From NCBI GenBank assembly GCA_016882305.1, contig VGQX01000014.1:1-35637 (forward strand): a stretch of DNA of 35,637 nucleotides, written 5' to 3'. Position numbers and translations under genes: made by a program. Below are positions 24,649-32,778 of this stretch, in pieces. Source of the stretch: Cyanobacteria bacterium K_Offshore_surface_m2_239. Its GTDB lineage: Bacteria > Cyanobacteriota > Cyanobacteriia > PCC-6307 > Cyanobiaceae. The stretch's first letter is position 1. Each line of letters opens with the position of its first letter. The notes beneath the pieces were generated by a model. That model was given only the letters and a program-made list of their open reading frames with translations. It searched no databases and had not been told where the DNA came from.

Positions 24649-25131
24649 ATGGCGCAGCCTGCTCCCGCTCTGATCCTGGTGAGCCTCCATCCGGAGGCGT
24701 TGGCGCCGGGGGAGCTGCTGGAGGCCTGGCACCAGCGGGTGCAGCGCGCGTCTGGCGCCGCCCCGGCGGCCACCAGCGTGTTCATCGGACGAACGCGGGG
24801 CACCACGGACGCGGGCTTGCCCCTCGACGGCCTGGAGCTGGAGCACTACCCGGGGATGACGGAGGCCGAGCTGGAGCGCCTGGCGGCCGAGTCCGCGCGA
24901 CGTCACGGGGTCTGGGCGGTTGGCGTGGGCCACCGGGTGGGGCCTGTTGCTCCAGGGGAGGCGATTGTGGTGGTGGCGGTGCTGGCCGACCGGCGTGGGC
25001 CGGCGCAACGCTGCTGCCAGGAGGTCTTGGAAGCCCTGAAGCACGAGGCGCCGTTCTGGAAGCGGGAGTGGAGCGCCGGCCAAGGCGTCTGGGTGGCTGG
25101 CAACACGCCGTTGGCGGAACCGCTCCCCTGA
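24649..25131 (+). CDS. moaE: Molybdopterin synthase large subunit MoaE
   Basis: This 160-residue protein starts at an ATG at 24649. A GGAGG ribosome binding site lies at 24634-24638, inside the end of moaD, one of the few clear ones in the window. MoaE features are 'TSVFIGRTRG', 'LELEHYPGM', 'HRVGPVAPGEAIVVVAV' and 'LEALKHEAPFWKREW', the last containing the catalytic lysines. It pairs with MoaD to convert cyclic pyranopterin monophosphate to molybdopterin. Confidence 0.93.
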   Translation: MAQPAPALILVSLHPEALAPGELLEAWHQRVQRASGAAPAATSVFIGRTRGTTDAGLPLDGLELEHYPGMTEAELERLAAESARRHGVWAVGVGHRVGPVAPGEAIVVVAVLADRRGPAQRCCQEVLEALKHEAPFWKREWSAGQGVWVAGNTPLAEPLP

Positions 25132-25175
25132 GCCGCGGCCGAGGGGTCCCCTCGTCCGGGGCGTCCTTCAGGGGA

Positions 25176-26411
25176 TCAAAAGATCGGCAGCCGCAGCACC
25201 TGGGCCCAGAGCACCTGGCCGGCCTCCAGGTCGCCGAGCTCCGCCGGGATCTCCAGCAACAGATCCGCTCCCTGCAGGGAGCCGATGCGCGAGGAGGCCT
25301 GGCTGCCCTCCACCAGCGCCAGCGGTTCTCCCTCCGTTCCCACCCGCAGCCGGGCGCGCGCCAGTTCAGGGCGGCCCGCGCCCCGCCGCAGTGGCGTGGC
25401 CAGGCGCACCCGCAGTCGGGGGAGGGGGTCCGGGGTCGCGCCCTCCAGGGCCTGCAAGGCGGGCCAGACCAACTGCAGGGCTGTGATCGCCGCCGCCACG
25501 GGGTTGCCCGGCAACCCGAAGAAGGGGCGACCGCCAAGCCGCCCGAAGGCAAAGGGGCGGCCGGGTTTGAGGAACAGCTTCCAGAACGCCACCTCTCCCC
25601 GCTCCGCCAGCAGGGGACGAATCCAGTCGGCATCGCCCGCGGACACCCCCCCGGTGCTCACGACCACGTCACAGCGCTCGGCCAGGGCCTCCAGGGCCCG
25701 GCCCAGGGCTTCGGGTTGATCCCGCACGAGCAGGCGCTCGGTCACCGGCTGTCCCAGCCGGGCCAGAAGGGCCTTCAGAAGGGTGCCGTTGCTCTCCCAG
25801 ATCGTGCCCGGGGGGCGGGGATGGCCGGCGCTCACCAGCTCATCGCCACTGATGAGCAATCCCAGCCGCGGTTGAGGACGCACTGCCAGGGAGGGCACGC
25901 CGCAGCTGGCCACACGGGCCAGGTCCGCCGGTCCGAGGCGGATCCCGGCCGCCAGCAGCTCCTGGCCGGCGGCGGCCTCTTCCGCCCGGCCGCGAATCCA
26001 GGGGTTGGAGCCCGCGTCCGCAGACAGGAGAAGCGTCTCTCCGTCCCGCACTACCAGCTCCTGCGGCAGCACCCGATTCGCCTGCTCTGGCAGGGGGGCG
26101 CCGGTGAGGATGCGGATGGCCTTGCCGGCGCTCAGCGCGTCGGGGAAGGGCGCCCCCGGCGCGGAGCGGCCCACCACCCGCCAGCGCTCTCCTGGTTGGG
26201 GAGGGGTGACGTCCGTGATGGCATAGCCATCGAGGATGGCGGCGCGAAAGCCCGGCACCGCCTCTGGCGCCTGACAGGGTTCCGCGCTCACCCGGCCCAG
26301 GCAGCGGTCGAGGGGCAGCCGCTCGCTGCCCTTCAGGGGGGTGAGGGCCGCCAGCACCCGCGCCCGCGCCTCGTCCAGGGGCAGCCCCTCGCGGGGAAAG
26401 GGTTCAGGCAT
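25176..26411 (-). CDS. moeA: Molybdopterin molybdenumtransferase MoeA
   Basis: This 411-residue protein starts at an ATG at 26411; an extension to 26534 has no family character. It has 'AILDGYAI' near the N-terminus, 'ILTGAPLP', 'GLLISGDELV', 'VVSTGGVSAGDADW', 'LKPGRPFAFG' and 'GLPGNPVAA', the standard order for MoeA, followed by the C-terminal beta domain. It inserts molybdate into adenylylated molybdopterin from MoaB/Mog. It is convergent with moaE (44-base gap) and divergent from the pyruvyl-transferase-like gene. Confidence 0.95.
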   Translation of the reverse strand: MPEPFPREGLPLDEARARVLAALTPLKGSERLPLDRCLGRVSAEPCQAPEAVPGFRAAILDGYAITDVTPPQPGERWRVVGRSAPGAPFPDALSAGKAIRILTGAPLPEQANRVLPQELVVRDGETLLLSADAGSNPWIRGRAEEAAAGQELLAAGIRLGPADLARVASCGVPSLAVRPQPRLGLLISGDELVSAGHPRPPGTIWESNGTLLKALLARLGQPVTERLLVRDQPEALGRALEALAERCDVVVSTGGVSAGDADWIRPLLAERGEVAFWKLFLKPGRPFAFGRLGGRPFFGLPGNPVAAAITALQLVWPALQALEGATPDPLPRLRVRLATPLRRGAGRPELARARLRVGTEGEPLALVEGSQASSRIGSLQGADLLLEIPAELGDLEAGQVLWAQVLRLPIF

Positions 26412-26570
26412 GGGCGGGGACGGCCGATGAGCGCAGGGTACCGAGGGCGGGCTGGCTCTTGAGGGGGATGCGGCCGCGTGTGGCGCCAGAAAGTGCTGTG
26501 TTTTGATTTCAAAATTGTTGCCGACAGAATCCACGAGGCCAACGGGTCTAGGTTCATCTGATCACGCAAG

Positions 26571-27560
26571 ATGGACCAAGTGAGAAGCATAAATCTTTTT
26601 GCATTTGGCTTCACGCCAACCACCAAGACCGCCTCTAGTAGTCGCTGGCGACGTGCCGGCTGGAAATTGAAAAGAATTAAACAATTATGCTTTCACTGTC
26701 ATAATTTTGGTGATTTCCTGTCTTATCAGCTGGTTTCAGCCCTGTCAGAGAAAGGCGTTCGGATCGCTGGTCAGGACGAGGGGGGGAAATTGCTGGCGGT
26801 TGGCAGCATCCTCTGGAGCCTGCGTGATCTGGATGTGATCTGGGGAAGCGGGGCCCATCGGGAGGGTCAGATCCCGCGCCGTCGAATTGCAAATTGTTTT
26901 GCGGTCAGGGGACCGCTGACGCTGGCTGAATTGCAGCATGCGGACGTTGTCAGCGGCGAATGTGACCCTCTCTTTTTTGACCCCGGCATCCTGGTATCCT
27001 TCTTATATCCTGATCTATGCAAAGCCGATCGAATCAGTGGTAAAACTGTGGTCATCCCTCACTACACGGATGTCGTCAGGGTGAGGCAGTGGCAAAAACG
27101 GGCGGGTATCAGGCTCGAGGTGGTCGACCCACTGGATCACCCATACAAGGTGGCCAAGCAAATCGTTCGGGCCGAGCGCGTGATCTCCTCTTCGCTTCAT
27201 GGCCTGATTTTTGCTGACGCCTTCGGTCGATCTGCTGTTCCCTTGCGGCTGGATGGCAATCGCGAGCCAAGCTTCAAATACGTCGACTACTACCAGGGCT
27301 CCGGTCGCTCAACACCAAGATTTTCCTCTGATCTCTCCGCAGCGCTTGATCGCCATCCCAGCCCTTTTCACTATCGCCGTGAAGATCTGTCTCGCTTCCT
27401 CGCCAGCTTCCCCTACCCGATGAAGTCGGCCTTTACCCGTCAGCTTTCGGATGGTCCCGTGTCGGGGTGGCGCCAAGGTCCATGCCGGCCGCCCTCCTTC
27501 TCCAACAGCCGCACAGGGCCGAGCGTCATCCCAGGGTCCACGGACTTTAGCATGTCGTAG
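26571..27560 (+). CDS. Polysaccharide pyruvyl transferase family protein
   Basis: This 329-residue protein starts at an ATG at 26571. It has the family order '[16 protein letters not shown]', '[12 protein letters not shown]', 'VIWGSG', 'FAVRGPLT', '[11 protein letters not shown]', 'VVIPHYTD' and '[15 protein letters not shown]', as in ExoV/CsaB-type enzymes that add pyruvate ketals to glycans. It is a likely exopolysaccharide or cell-wall modification enzyme, standing alone without other glycan genes. The last 40 or so residues run antisense through the conserved end of moaC (121-base overlap) and have no family character, so the natural stop may have been lost. The first 150 bases are AT-richer than the flanking genes. 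Confidence 0.8.
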   Translation: MDQVRSINLFAFGFTPTTKTASSSRWRRAGWKLKRIKQLCFHCHNFGDFLSYQLVSALSEKGVRIAGQDEGGKLLAVGSILWSLRDLDVIWGSGAHREGQIPRRRIANCFAVRGPLTLAELQHADVVSGECDPLFFDPGILVSFLYPDLCKADRISGKTVVIPHYTDVVRVRQWQKRAGIRLEVVDPLDHPYKVAKQIVRAERVISSSLHGLIFADAFGRSAVPLRLDGNREPSFKYVDYYQGSGRSTPRFSSDLSAALDRHPSPFHYRREDLSRFLASFPYPMKSAFTRQLSDGPVSGWRQGPCRPPSFSNSRTGPSVIPGSTDFSMS

Positions 27561-27952
27561 AGGGTGAGCAGACCCACCTGCACGGCCGTGAGGGCTTCCA
27601 TCTCCACGCCGGTGGCGGCCGTGGTGCGCACCCGTGCCCGCAGGCGCAGGCCTGAGCCCTCCGGGGTCGGCTCGATCTCCACGGCGACTCCGGCCAGGGG
27701 CAACGGGTGGCAGAGGGGAATCAGCTCGGCGGTGCGCTTGGCCCCCTGGATCGCCGCCACCCGGGCCACGGCCAGCACATCCCCCTTGGGCGCCTGGCCG
27801 TCCCGCACCAGGGCCAGGGTGGACGGGGCCATGGACAGAAACCCCTCCGCAGTGGCGGCGCGGGCGCTGGCGGGGCGATCGGCCACATCCACCATGCGGG
27901 CGGCGCCGCAGCTGTCGAGATGGGTGAGGACGCCGGGGGGGGAGGACTCCAT
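27440..27952 (-). CDS. moaC: Cyclic pyranopterin monophosphate synthase MoaC
   Basis: This 170-residue protein starts at an ATG at 27952. It has '[20 protein letters not shown]', '[16 protein letters not shown]' and '[26 protein letters not shown]', all conserved in MoaC, including the catalytic lysine in 'DMLKSVD'. It makes cyclic pyranopterin monophosphate together with MoaA, which is not in this window. Its 3' end overlaps the convergent pyruvyl-transferase-like gene. The first residues are encoded by a G-rich tract. Confidence 0.94.
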   Translation of the reverse strand: MESSPPGVLTHLDSCGAARMVDVADRPASARAATAEGFLSMAPSTLALVRDGQAPKGDVLAVARVAAIQGAKRTAELIPLCHPLPLAGVAVEIEPTPEGSGLRLRARVRTTAATGVEMEALTAVQVGLLTLYDMLKSVDPGMTLGPVRLLEKEGGRHGPWRHPDTGPSES

Positions 27953-28048
27953 GGACCTGGGGGGGCAACGCGTGTGGCAAGCGGCACAGCCGGCTCCGTC
28001 AGCGGGCTGGCTCCCCCACAATGCAGGAACATCGAGCCAACGCCCGCC

Positions 28049-28183
28049 ATGAATGACGGTCTCACCCTCGCCTCCGTGCTGCTGTTCGGCAGCGGCTTGT
28101 TCTGCCTGAGCACGCTGTATTTCGGCACCAAGGGTGGCTTTTATGACAGCGATGACTACGACGGCAACGGCACCGCCCACTGA
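28049..28183 (+). CDS. Small conserved single-helix membrane protein (NdhP-like candidate)
   Basis: This 44-residue protein starts at an ATG at 28049. One membrane helix ('[20 protein letters not shown]') is followed by a conserved-looking tail '[19 protein letters not shown]'. Small proteins with a GGFYDSD(N/D)Y-like tail occur widely in cyanobacteria. The size and topology would suit a small thylakoid complex subunit such as NDH-1 subunit P, but I cannot confirm that from memory. It is in a 96-base divergent arrangement with moaC. Confidence 0.7.
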   Translation: MNDGLTLASVLLFGSGLFCLSTLYFGTKGGFYDSDDYDGNGTAH

Positions 28184-28197
28184 AGGCGCCGGGGCGC

Positions 28198-28500
28198 TCA
28201 GGGCAGCCCCAGCCGTTCGGCTTCCGGGCAGTCGCCTGTGGTCGCCAGATCTTCCACGGCGGCCATCCGGCTCACGCTGGCCAGCTTGGTGCTCACAGCG
28301 CCGATGGACTCCAGGCGCACGCACACCTCCCAGCTCATCCGCTCTTCGGCCTCATCATCCTCCTCCTCGTAGCGGAAGGTGACGAGGTCGGCATCCACGT
28401 CCACCACGGTGGCGTCCTCCAGCCAGCATTGCTGATCTTTCAGGAACACCCAGACCGGCCGCTGTTCGACACAGTATTGAGCAAGCTTGCGGTGCAACAT
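28198..28500 (-). CDS. Conserved cyanobacterial protein (DUF6679)
   Basis: This 100-residue soluble protein starts at an ATG at 28500. It has '[30 protein letters not shown]', an acidic stretch, and '[18 protein letters not shown]'. I recognise this pattern from a small cyanobacteria-specific family (DUF6679) of unknown function. It converges with the 44-residue membrane protein gene with a 14-base gap and is divergent from the creatininase-family gene. Confidence 0.8.
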   Translation of the reverse strand: MLHRKLAQYCVEQRPVWVFLKDQQCWLEDATVVDVDADLVTFRYEEEDDEAEERMSWEVCVRLESIGAVSTKLASVSRMAAVEDLATTGDCPEAERLGLP

Positions 28501-28557
28501 GCCGCTGCCGCGACTGCTGGGATCTTAGGCAACTTCACCACCCTGTCCGTGTCCGTG

Positions 28558-29340
28558 ATGACATCCCCTTCCAACGACCGACCGGCGGACGCCGAGGCGA
28601 TCCGCCTTCAGCTGCGCAGCTGGCCAGAGGTGGAGGCCTATCTGAGCACCCGCAAGGGGGTCATCCTCCCCCTGGGCTCCACCGAGCAGCATGGCCCCAC
28701 CGGCGCCATCGGCACCGATGCCCTCACGGCGGAAGCCGTCGCCCTGGAGGTGGGCCGCCGCACCGGGGTGCTCGTGGCTCCCACCCAGTCCTATGGCATG
28801 GCGGAGCATCACCTCGGCTTTCCCGGCACCGTGAGCCTCCAGCCCACCACGCTCCTGGCGGTGCTTCATGACGTGGTGCTCTCCCTGGCCCGCCATGGCT
28901 TTGAGCGGATCTTCGTCATCAATGGCCACGGGGGCAACATCGCCACCGCCCGCGGCGCCTTTGCCCAGGCCCACAGCACGGCCGCGGCCCGGGGGCTGCC
29001 CGTGGCTCCCCGCCTGCGCTGTCAGCTGGCCAACTGGTTCATGGCTGGCCCTGTGATGCGGGAGGCGCAGCGGCTCTATGGCGACCGGGAGGGTCATCAC
29101 GCCACCCCCAGCGAGATCGCCCTCACCCTCCACCTGGAGCCGACCCTGCGGGGCAAGCAGCGTCCCCTCCCGGATCCCGCTCCCGCCGGGCCGATCCACG
29201 GCCCTGCGGATTTCCGTCAGCGCCACCCGGACGGGCGCATGGGCTCGGATCCCTTCCTGGCGCGGGTTGAGCACGGCGAGCGTTTCCTCGACCTGGCGGC
29301 CACCGCCCTGAGCGAGGATCTGCGCACCTTCCTTTCCTGA
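28558..29340 (+). CDS. Creatininase-family amidohydrolase
   Basis: This 260-residue protein starts at an ATG at 28558. Family motifs are 'LPLGSTEQHGPTGAIGTDA', 'YGMAEHHLGFPGTVSL', 'FVINGHGGN' and 'EGHHATPSEIALTL', which supply the Glu, His and Asp ligands of a two-metal site. Members include creatininase, the mycofactocin MftE peptidase and riboflavin-pathway amide hydrolases. The cyanobacterial version has no assigned substrate that I know. gatC follows after nine bases, so the two are probably co-transcribed. Confidence 0.88.
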   Translation: MTSPSNDRPADAEAIRLQLRSWPEVEAYLSTRKGVILPLGSTEQHGPTGAIGTDALTAEAVALEVGRRTGVLVAPTQSYGMAEHHLGFPGTVSLQPTTLLAVLHDVVLSLARHGFERIFVINGHGGNIATARGAFAQAHSTAAARGLPVAPRLRCQLANWFMAGPVMREAQRLYGDREGHHATPSEIALTLHLEPTLRGKQRPLPDPAPAGPIHGPADFRQRHPDGRMGSDPFLARVEHGERFLDLAATALSEDLRTFLS

Positions 29341-29349
29341 GCGCTGGCC

Positions 29350-29649
29350 ATGGGGCGTATCACCGCTGCTGACGTGCGCAAGGTGGCCGAGCTGGCCCGC
29401 CTGGATCTGCCCGAGGACCAGATCGCGCTCTACACCGCCCAACTGGAGCGCATTCTCGACTACGTGGGCCACTTGCAAAAGGTGGACACCACCGGCATCC
29501 CCCCCACCACCCGCGCGGTGGAGGTGGTGAACGTGACCCGACCCGACGTGGTGGAATCAACGGAGATCCGCGAGGAGCTGCTGAACCTGGCTCCCCAACG
29601 GGAGGGAGAGTTCTATCGGGTGCCGCGGATCCTCAACGAGGCGGGCTGA
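29350..29649 (+). CDS. gatC: Asp-tRNA(Asn)/Glu-tRNA(Gln) amidotransferase subunit C
   Basis: This 99-residue protein starts at an ATG at 29350. It has '[20 protein letters not shown]', '[13 protein letters not shown]' and the C-terminal '[12 protein letters not shown]', the standard GatC pattern. It stabilises the GatAB amidotransferase that makes Gln-tRNA and Asn-tRNA. It is convergent with crtR, with only four bases between the stop codons. Confidence 0.95.
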   Translation: MGRITAADVRKVAELARLDLPEDQIALYTAQLERILDYVGHLQKVDTTGIPPTTRAVEVVNVTRPDVVESTEIREELLNLAPQREGEFYRVPRILNEAG

Positions 29650-29653
29650 GTCT

Positions 29654-30742
29654 TCAGTGCGGTGGGGCCAGATCCGGATGCAACGCCCGGGAGGGTTGAT
29701 CCATGCCGGGCCGCAGGGGCGACACTGCGGTGCGATGGAGCAGGGCGAGGATGCGCCGCCGGGAATGGCGGGTGGGCATCAGGGCCGCCAGGGGGCGGAG
29801 CCGACTGCGGCGGCGCTTGTGGCTGCGCACCCCCAGGAGGATGTCGTAAAGGAAATTGAGTGCATCCGCGCGGCTCTCGAACAAGCCCAGGCGTTGGGGT
29901 GATCCCTTGGCGTCAAGGAGATGGCGGGTGGCCAGATAGGCCGGTCGGTATTCAAACCAGGGGATCGAGGGCCAGAGATGGTGAACGAGGTGATAGTTCT
30001 GCCCCATGATCAACCAATTCATCAGGCGGCTTGGGTAGACGCGGGCGTTGTGCCAGCGGCTGCGTGAATGAAAGGGGCGATGGGGCAAATAGTCGAAGAA
30101 CAGCCCCAGGGTGACGCCCACCATCAGGGCCGGGGCAAACCAGCAGTTGAAGATGAAGGGGAGAAAGTCGAAGCGAATCGCCGCCAGAATGATCAGGACA
30201 AACGTGGCCCGCTCCAGGCCCCAGGCGAACAATTCATTGCCCCGCCAGAGCGCTCGCTGGAAAAAGAACACTTCGTGATAGAAAAACCGCGGCGCGATCA
30301 GCCAGAGCGGGCCGAACGTGCTGACGATGTGATCCGGGTCATGCTCCGGATCATTGACGTGGGCGTGATGTTGCAAGTGCACCCGCGTGAACACCGGAAA
30401 GCTGAAGCCCAGTAACAGCGCGGCGCCATGGCCCATGACCGCGTTCCAAAAGCGATTCGGGTGGGCGGCGTTGTGGCAGGCGTCGTGGATCACTGTGCCC
30501 TCCAGGTGGAGGGCCAGAAACCCGAGAGCGAGCAGCACAGGCAGGGGCCAGCCGGCGCCGAACCAACCCCAGACGGAGAGTCCTGCCAGGGCGTAGCCGC
30601 CCAGGAACAAGCCCACGGTGGGATTGAGGGCGGGCGGTGGATCGAGAAAGTCTTTCGGGACCGTGCGCACGGCTTGAGGCACGGGAGTGGTGTGCGGCCT
30701 GCTTGGGGAGGATGCCAACGCGGGCGTCGGGCAGGGCGGCAT
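29654..30742 (-). CDS. crtR: Beta-carotene hydroxylase CrtR (fatty acid desaturase superfamily)
   Basis: This 362-residue membrane protein starts at an ATG at 30742 (a GTG at 30772 would add ten residues). It carries the His boxes 'HDACHNAAH', 'HLQHHAHVNDPEHDPDH' and 'NYHLVHHLWP', plus 'HRPFHSRSRWHN', all typical of CrtR. It hydroxylates beta-carotene rings to make zeaxanthin in the thylakoid and plasma membranes. The C-terminal 60 residues are Arg-rich and longer than I expect. Strong support for a cyanobacterial host. Confidence 0.93.
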   Translation of the reverse strand: MPPCPTPALASSPSRPHTTPVPQAVRTVPKDFLDPPPALNPTVGLFLGGYALAGLSVWGWFGAGWPLPVLLALGFLALHLEGTVIHDACHNAAHPNRFWNAVMGHGAALLLGFSFPVFTRVHLQHHAHVNDPEHDPDHIVSTFGPLWLIAPRFFYHEVFFFQRALWRGNELFAWGLERATFVLIILAAIRFDFLPFIFNCWFAPALMVGVTLGLFFDYLPHRPFHSRSRWHNARVYPSRLMNWLIMGQNYHLVHHLWPSIPWFEYRPAYLATRHLLDAKGSPQRLGLFESRADALNFLYDILLGVRSHKRRRSRLRPLAALMPTRHSRRRILALLHRTAVSPLRPGMDQPSRALHPDLAPPH

Positions 30743-30918
30743 GGAAGGGGTCACCTGGCGCGGGGAAGACACCGCTGAGCGGCCAACACCTTAAACAAAC
30801 GCATCAAAGACCGAGGGAGGGCCGCCTCCTGCGCCGAACCCGCAGCCTGGTTCGGCTCGTCGTCCCCGGGTGCCTTGCCTGGCTGTGAGCAAAGACCAGC
30901 GGGGGGGCGTCAAGGCGG

Positions 30919-31821
30919 TCAAGCTTGCAGCTGGAGCCGGTCCAGCTCGGGATGATGGCTCTTCAGGTGCTGCAAACGGGCCAGGAGCAGGCAGTGGAGT
31001 TCTTGCAGCCGTGGATGTTCGCCCACATCCGCTCGGCAGACGAGGGCGAGCCGGTTGGTGAACAGAGGCCCGGAATCCAGCCGGGCCAGGGTGGGGAAGG
31101 CCCGGGCGTTCAACGGTGTGGTGAAGGCCAGCGAGACCTGATCCGCCGTCTGGCCCTCCCAGGAGTCGGTGTCGTAGCGCCGCTTGCCGACCTCCACCGT
31201 GCCGAGCCCGATGTCGGCGCAGATGGCATGGGTGCGAGGGAAGCCGGCCGCCGGGATCACCGGAAGGGGAAAACGTTGCAGATCCCCCAAGGAAAGATGG
31301 TTCTCGCCGGCCAGGGGGTGCGCGCTGTGGGCCAGGAGGGTGACCGGCTGGCGGGCGAGTGGCCAGATGATGGCGGGGAAGTCGATGGAGGCGGGAATGT
31401 CATCGGCGGCATCGGTGAGCCAGGCGTCGATGACGCGATCGCGCAGGAGAGCGAGGGGAGCGTCGGTGCCCAAGCTGTCCAGGGGACCCACGCACCAGCC
31501 TGGAGGAGCCGGCTGGATCAGGGCAAGCGCTCCGGTTGGAAAACCCTCCAGCCGCAACGGCGCCTGTCCCAGCAGCCGGGCCACCTGATGAATTTCGCGC
31601 TCCATCATCAGCAGGAGGTCATGCTGACCACTGAGGGTCCATTCCCCCTGACGACGCTTCAGCCGAAGCCCGAACATCTCGGAACATCGCTGGACCCGAC
31701 GGGAGATCGTGCTCTGGTTGCACCCCAACAGGGCCGCGGCTCTGGGTTCGCTGCCATGCCAGAGAAACAAATCCAAGCCAGCGAGATCTTCCAGGGTGAC
31801 CAAGGGAAAAGTTGGTCTCAA
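30919..31821 (-). CDS. LysR-like transcriptional regulator
   Basis: This protein of about 300 residues has an N-terminal helix-turn-helix 'LDLFLWHGSEPRAAALLGCNQSTISRRVQRC', related to LysR domains but with an unusual 'WHGSE' before the helix pair. A substrate-binding-like domain follows, with 'DAWLTDAADDIP' and 'PVTLLAHSAHPLAG'. No ATG is available: I chose the TTG at 31821, which has GGAG just upstream; a TTG at 31803 is the other option. The open frame continues upstream into the tRNA-Leu gene, which sets a limit on the start. It is on the same strand as crtR, 176 bases upstream, and regulation of crtR is possible but not shown. Confidence 0.7.
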   Translation of the reverse strand: MRPTFPLVTLEDLAGLDLFLWHGSEPRAAALLGCNQSTISRRVQRCSEMFGLRLKRRQGEWTLSGQHDLLLMMEREIHQVARLLGQAPLRLEGFPTGALALIQPAPPGWCVGPLDSLGTDAPLALLRDRVIDAWLTDAADDIPASIDFPAIIWPLARQPVTLLAHSAHPLAGENHLSLGDLQRFPLPVIPAAGFPRTHAICADIGLGTVEVGKRRYDTDSWEGQTADQVSLAFTTPLNARAFPTLARLDSGPLFTNRLALVCRADVGEHPRLQELHCLLLARLQHLKSHHPELDRLQLQA

Positions 31822-31866
31822 CGACTCCTGCGGAAAAATTAGCGAACAAACAACACAATTGATGCA

Positions 31867-31948
<82 letters not shown>

Positions 31949-32085
31949 CTGACCACGCCCGGGGGGGGGGCCAAATCGACCTCCCACCAACGTCAAGAAC
32001 TTACTGGACGACTGTCATTTCCGACCCCGGCACGGTCAGTCCGCCTTCCGCCCAGCACAATGAGGTTCTCTCTCCATGGCCGCTG

Positions 32086-32754
32086 ATGGTTGCCACCCTT
32101 GCGGGTCTGGGGGCCCTGCTGTTCGGCTTGGCGCTCCTGTTGCTTCCCCTCCTGGTCAGCGAGCTGAGCCGACCCGGCGATTCCGCTTGGGGGGCCTTGG
32201 TGCTGGTGTTGGCGCTGGTGTTGGTGACCAGCGCGGAGCGCCTCAGCGGGTCACCGATGCTGGCGGTGATCAGCGGGGGCTTGCTCGTCGGCCGGCTGTC
32301 GGTGGAGGTGGGCCGGGGCCGCTGGCGCCAACTCACGCCGGAGGAGAAGGAGCGGTTGGGAACACGGGAGCGCTGGCTCTCCAGCCTGAGCCAGGTCCAG
32401 GTCGCCCTGGCCGGACTGCTGGAGCCCGTCGGTCGGCAAGGGGCGGCCCTGCTGGCCCGCTGGCGGCCAGCGGGCCAGCCCAAGGCCACCGGCAAGCGCT
32501 GGGTGCGACCGGAGGTCCCTGCGGGCGTCCCCTCAGAGGCGGAGGCCAGCGCCGCGTGTGAGGAAACCGCCGGGTCCGAGGTGATCGCGGCGACGGACGT
32601 GAGCACCGTCGTGAGCACCGTGCCGGAGGTGATCGAGGTGAGCGATTTCGACGCGATCGACGCTCTGCTCCAAGCGGCCCCGGCGCCGGCCGCCGCGAGC
32701 GGTGATGGCCGGGAGGGGGACGTTCGGGAGCGGGAGGAAGGCGGGGCGGGATAA
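32086..32754 (+). CDS. Ycf66-like membrane protein
   Basis: This 222-residue protein starts at an ATG at 32086, which places a hydrophobic segment directly at the N-terminus. Two or three membrane segments ('LAGLGALLFGLALLLLPLLVSEL', 'WGALVLVLALVLVTSAERL', 'MLAVISGGLLVGRL') are followed by 'VEVGRGRWRQLTPEEKERLG' and a long charged, Glu/Ala/Val-rich tail. The topology resembles Ycf66-family proteins of cyanobacteria and plastids, whose function is unknown. The tail shows internal similarity ('DVSTVVSTVPEVIEVSDFD'). It ends 24 bases before ileS. Confidence 0.55.
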   Translation: MVATLAGLGALLFGLALLLLPLLVSELSRPGDSAWGALVLVLALVLVTSAERLSGSPMLAVISGGLLVGRLSVEVGRGRWRQLTPEEKERLGTRERWLSSLSQVQVALAGLLEPVGRQGAALLARWRPAGQPKATGKRWVRPEVPAGVPSEAEASAACEETAGSEVIAATDVSTVVSTVPEVIEVSDFDAIDALLQAAPAPAAASGDGREGDVREREEGGAG

Positions 32755-32778
32755 TCCCCACCTGCCATCCGAGGCGTC

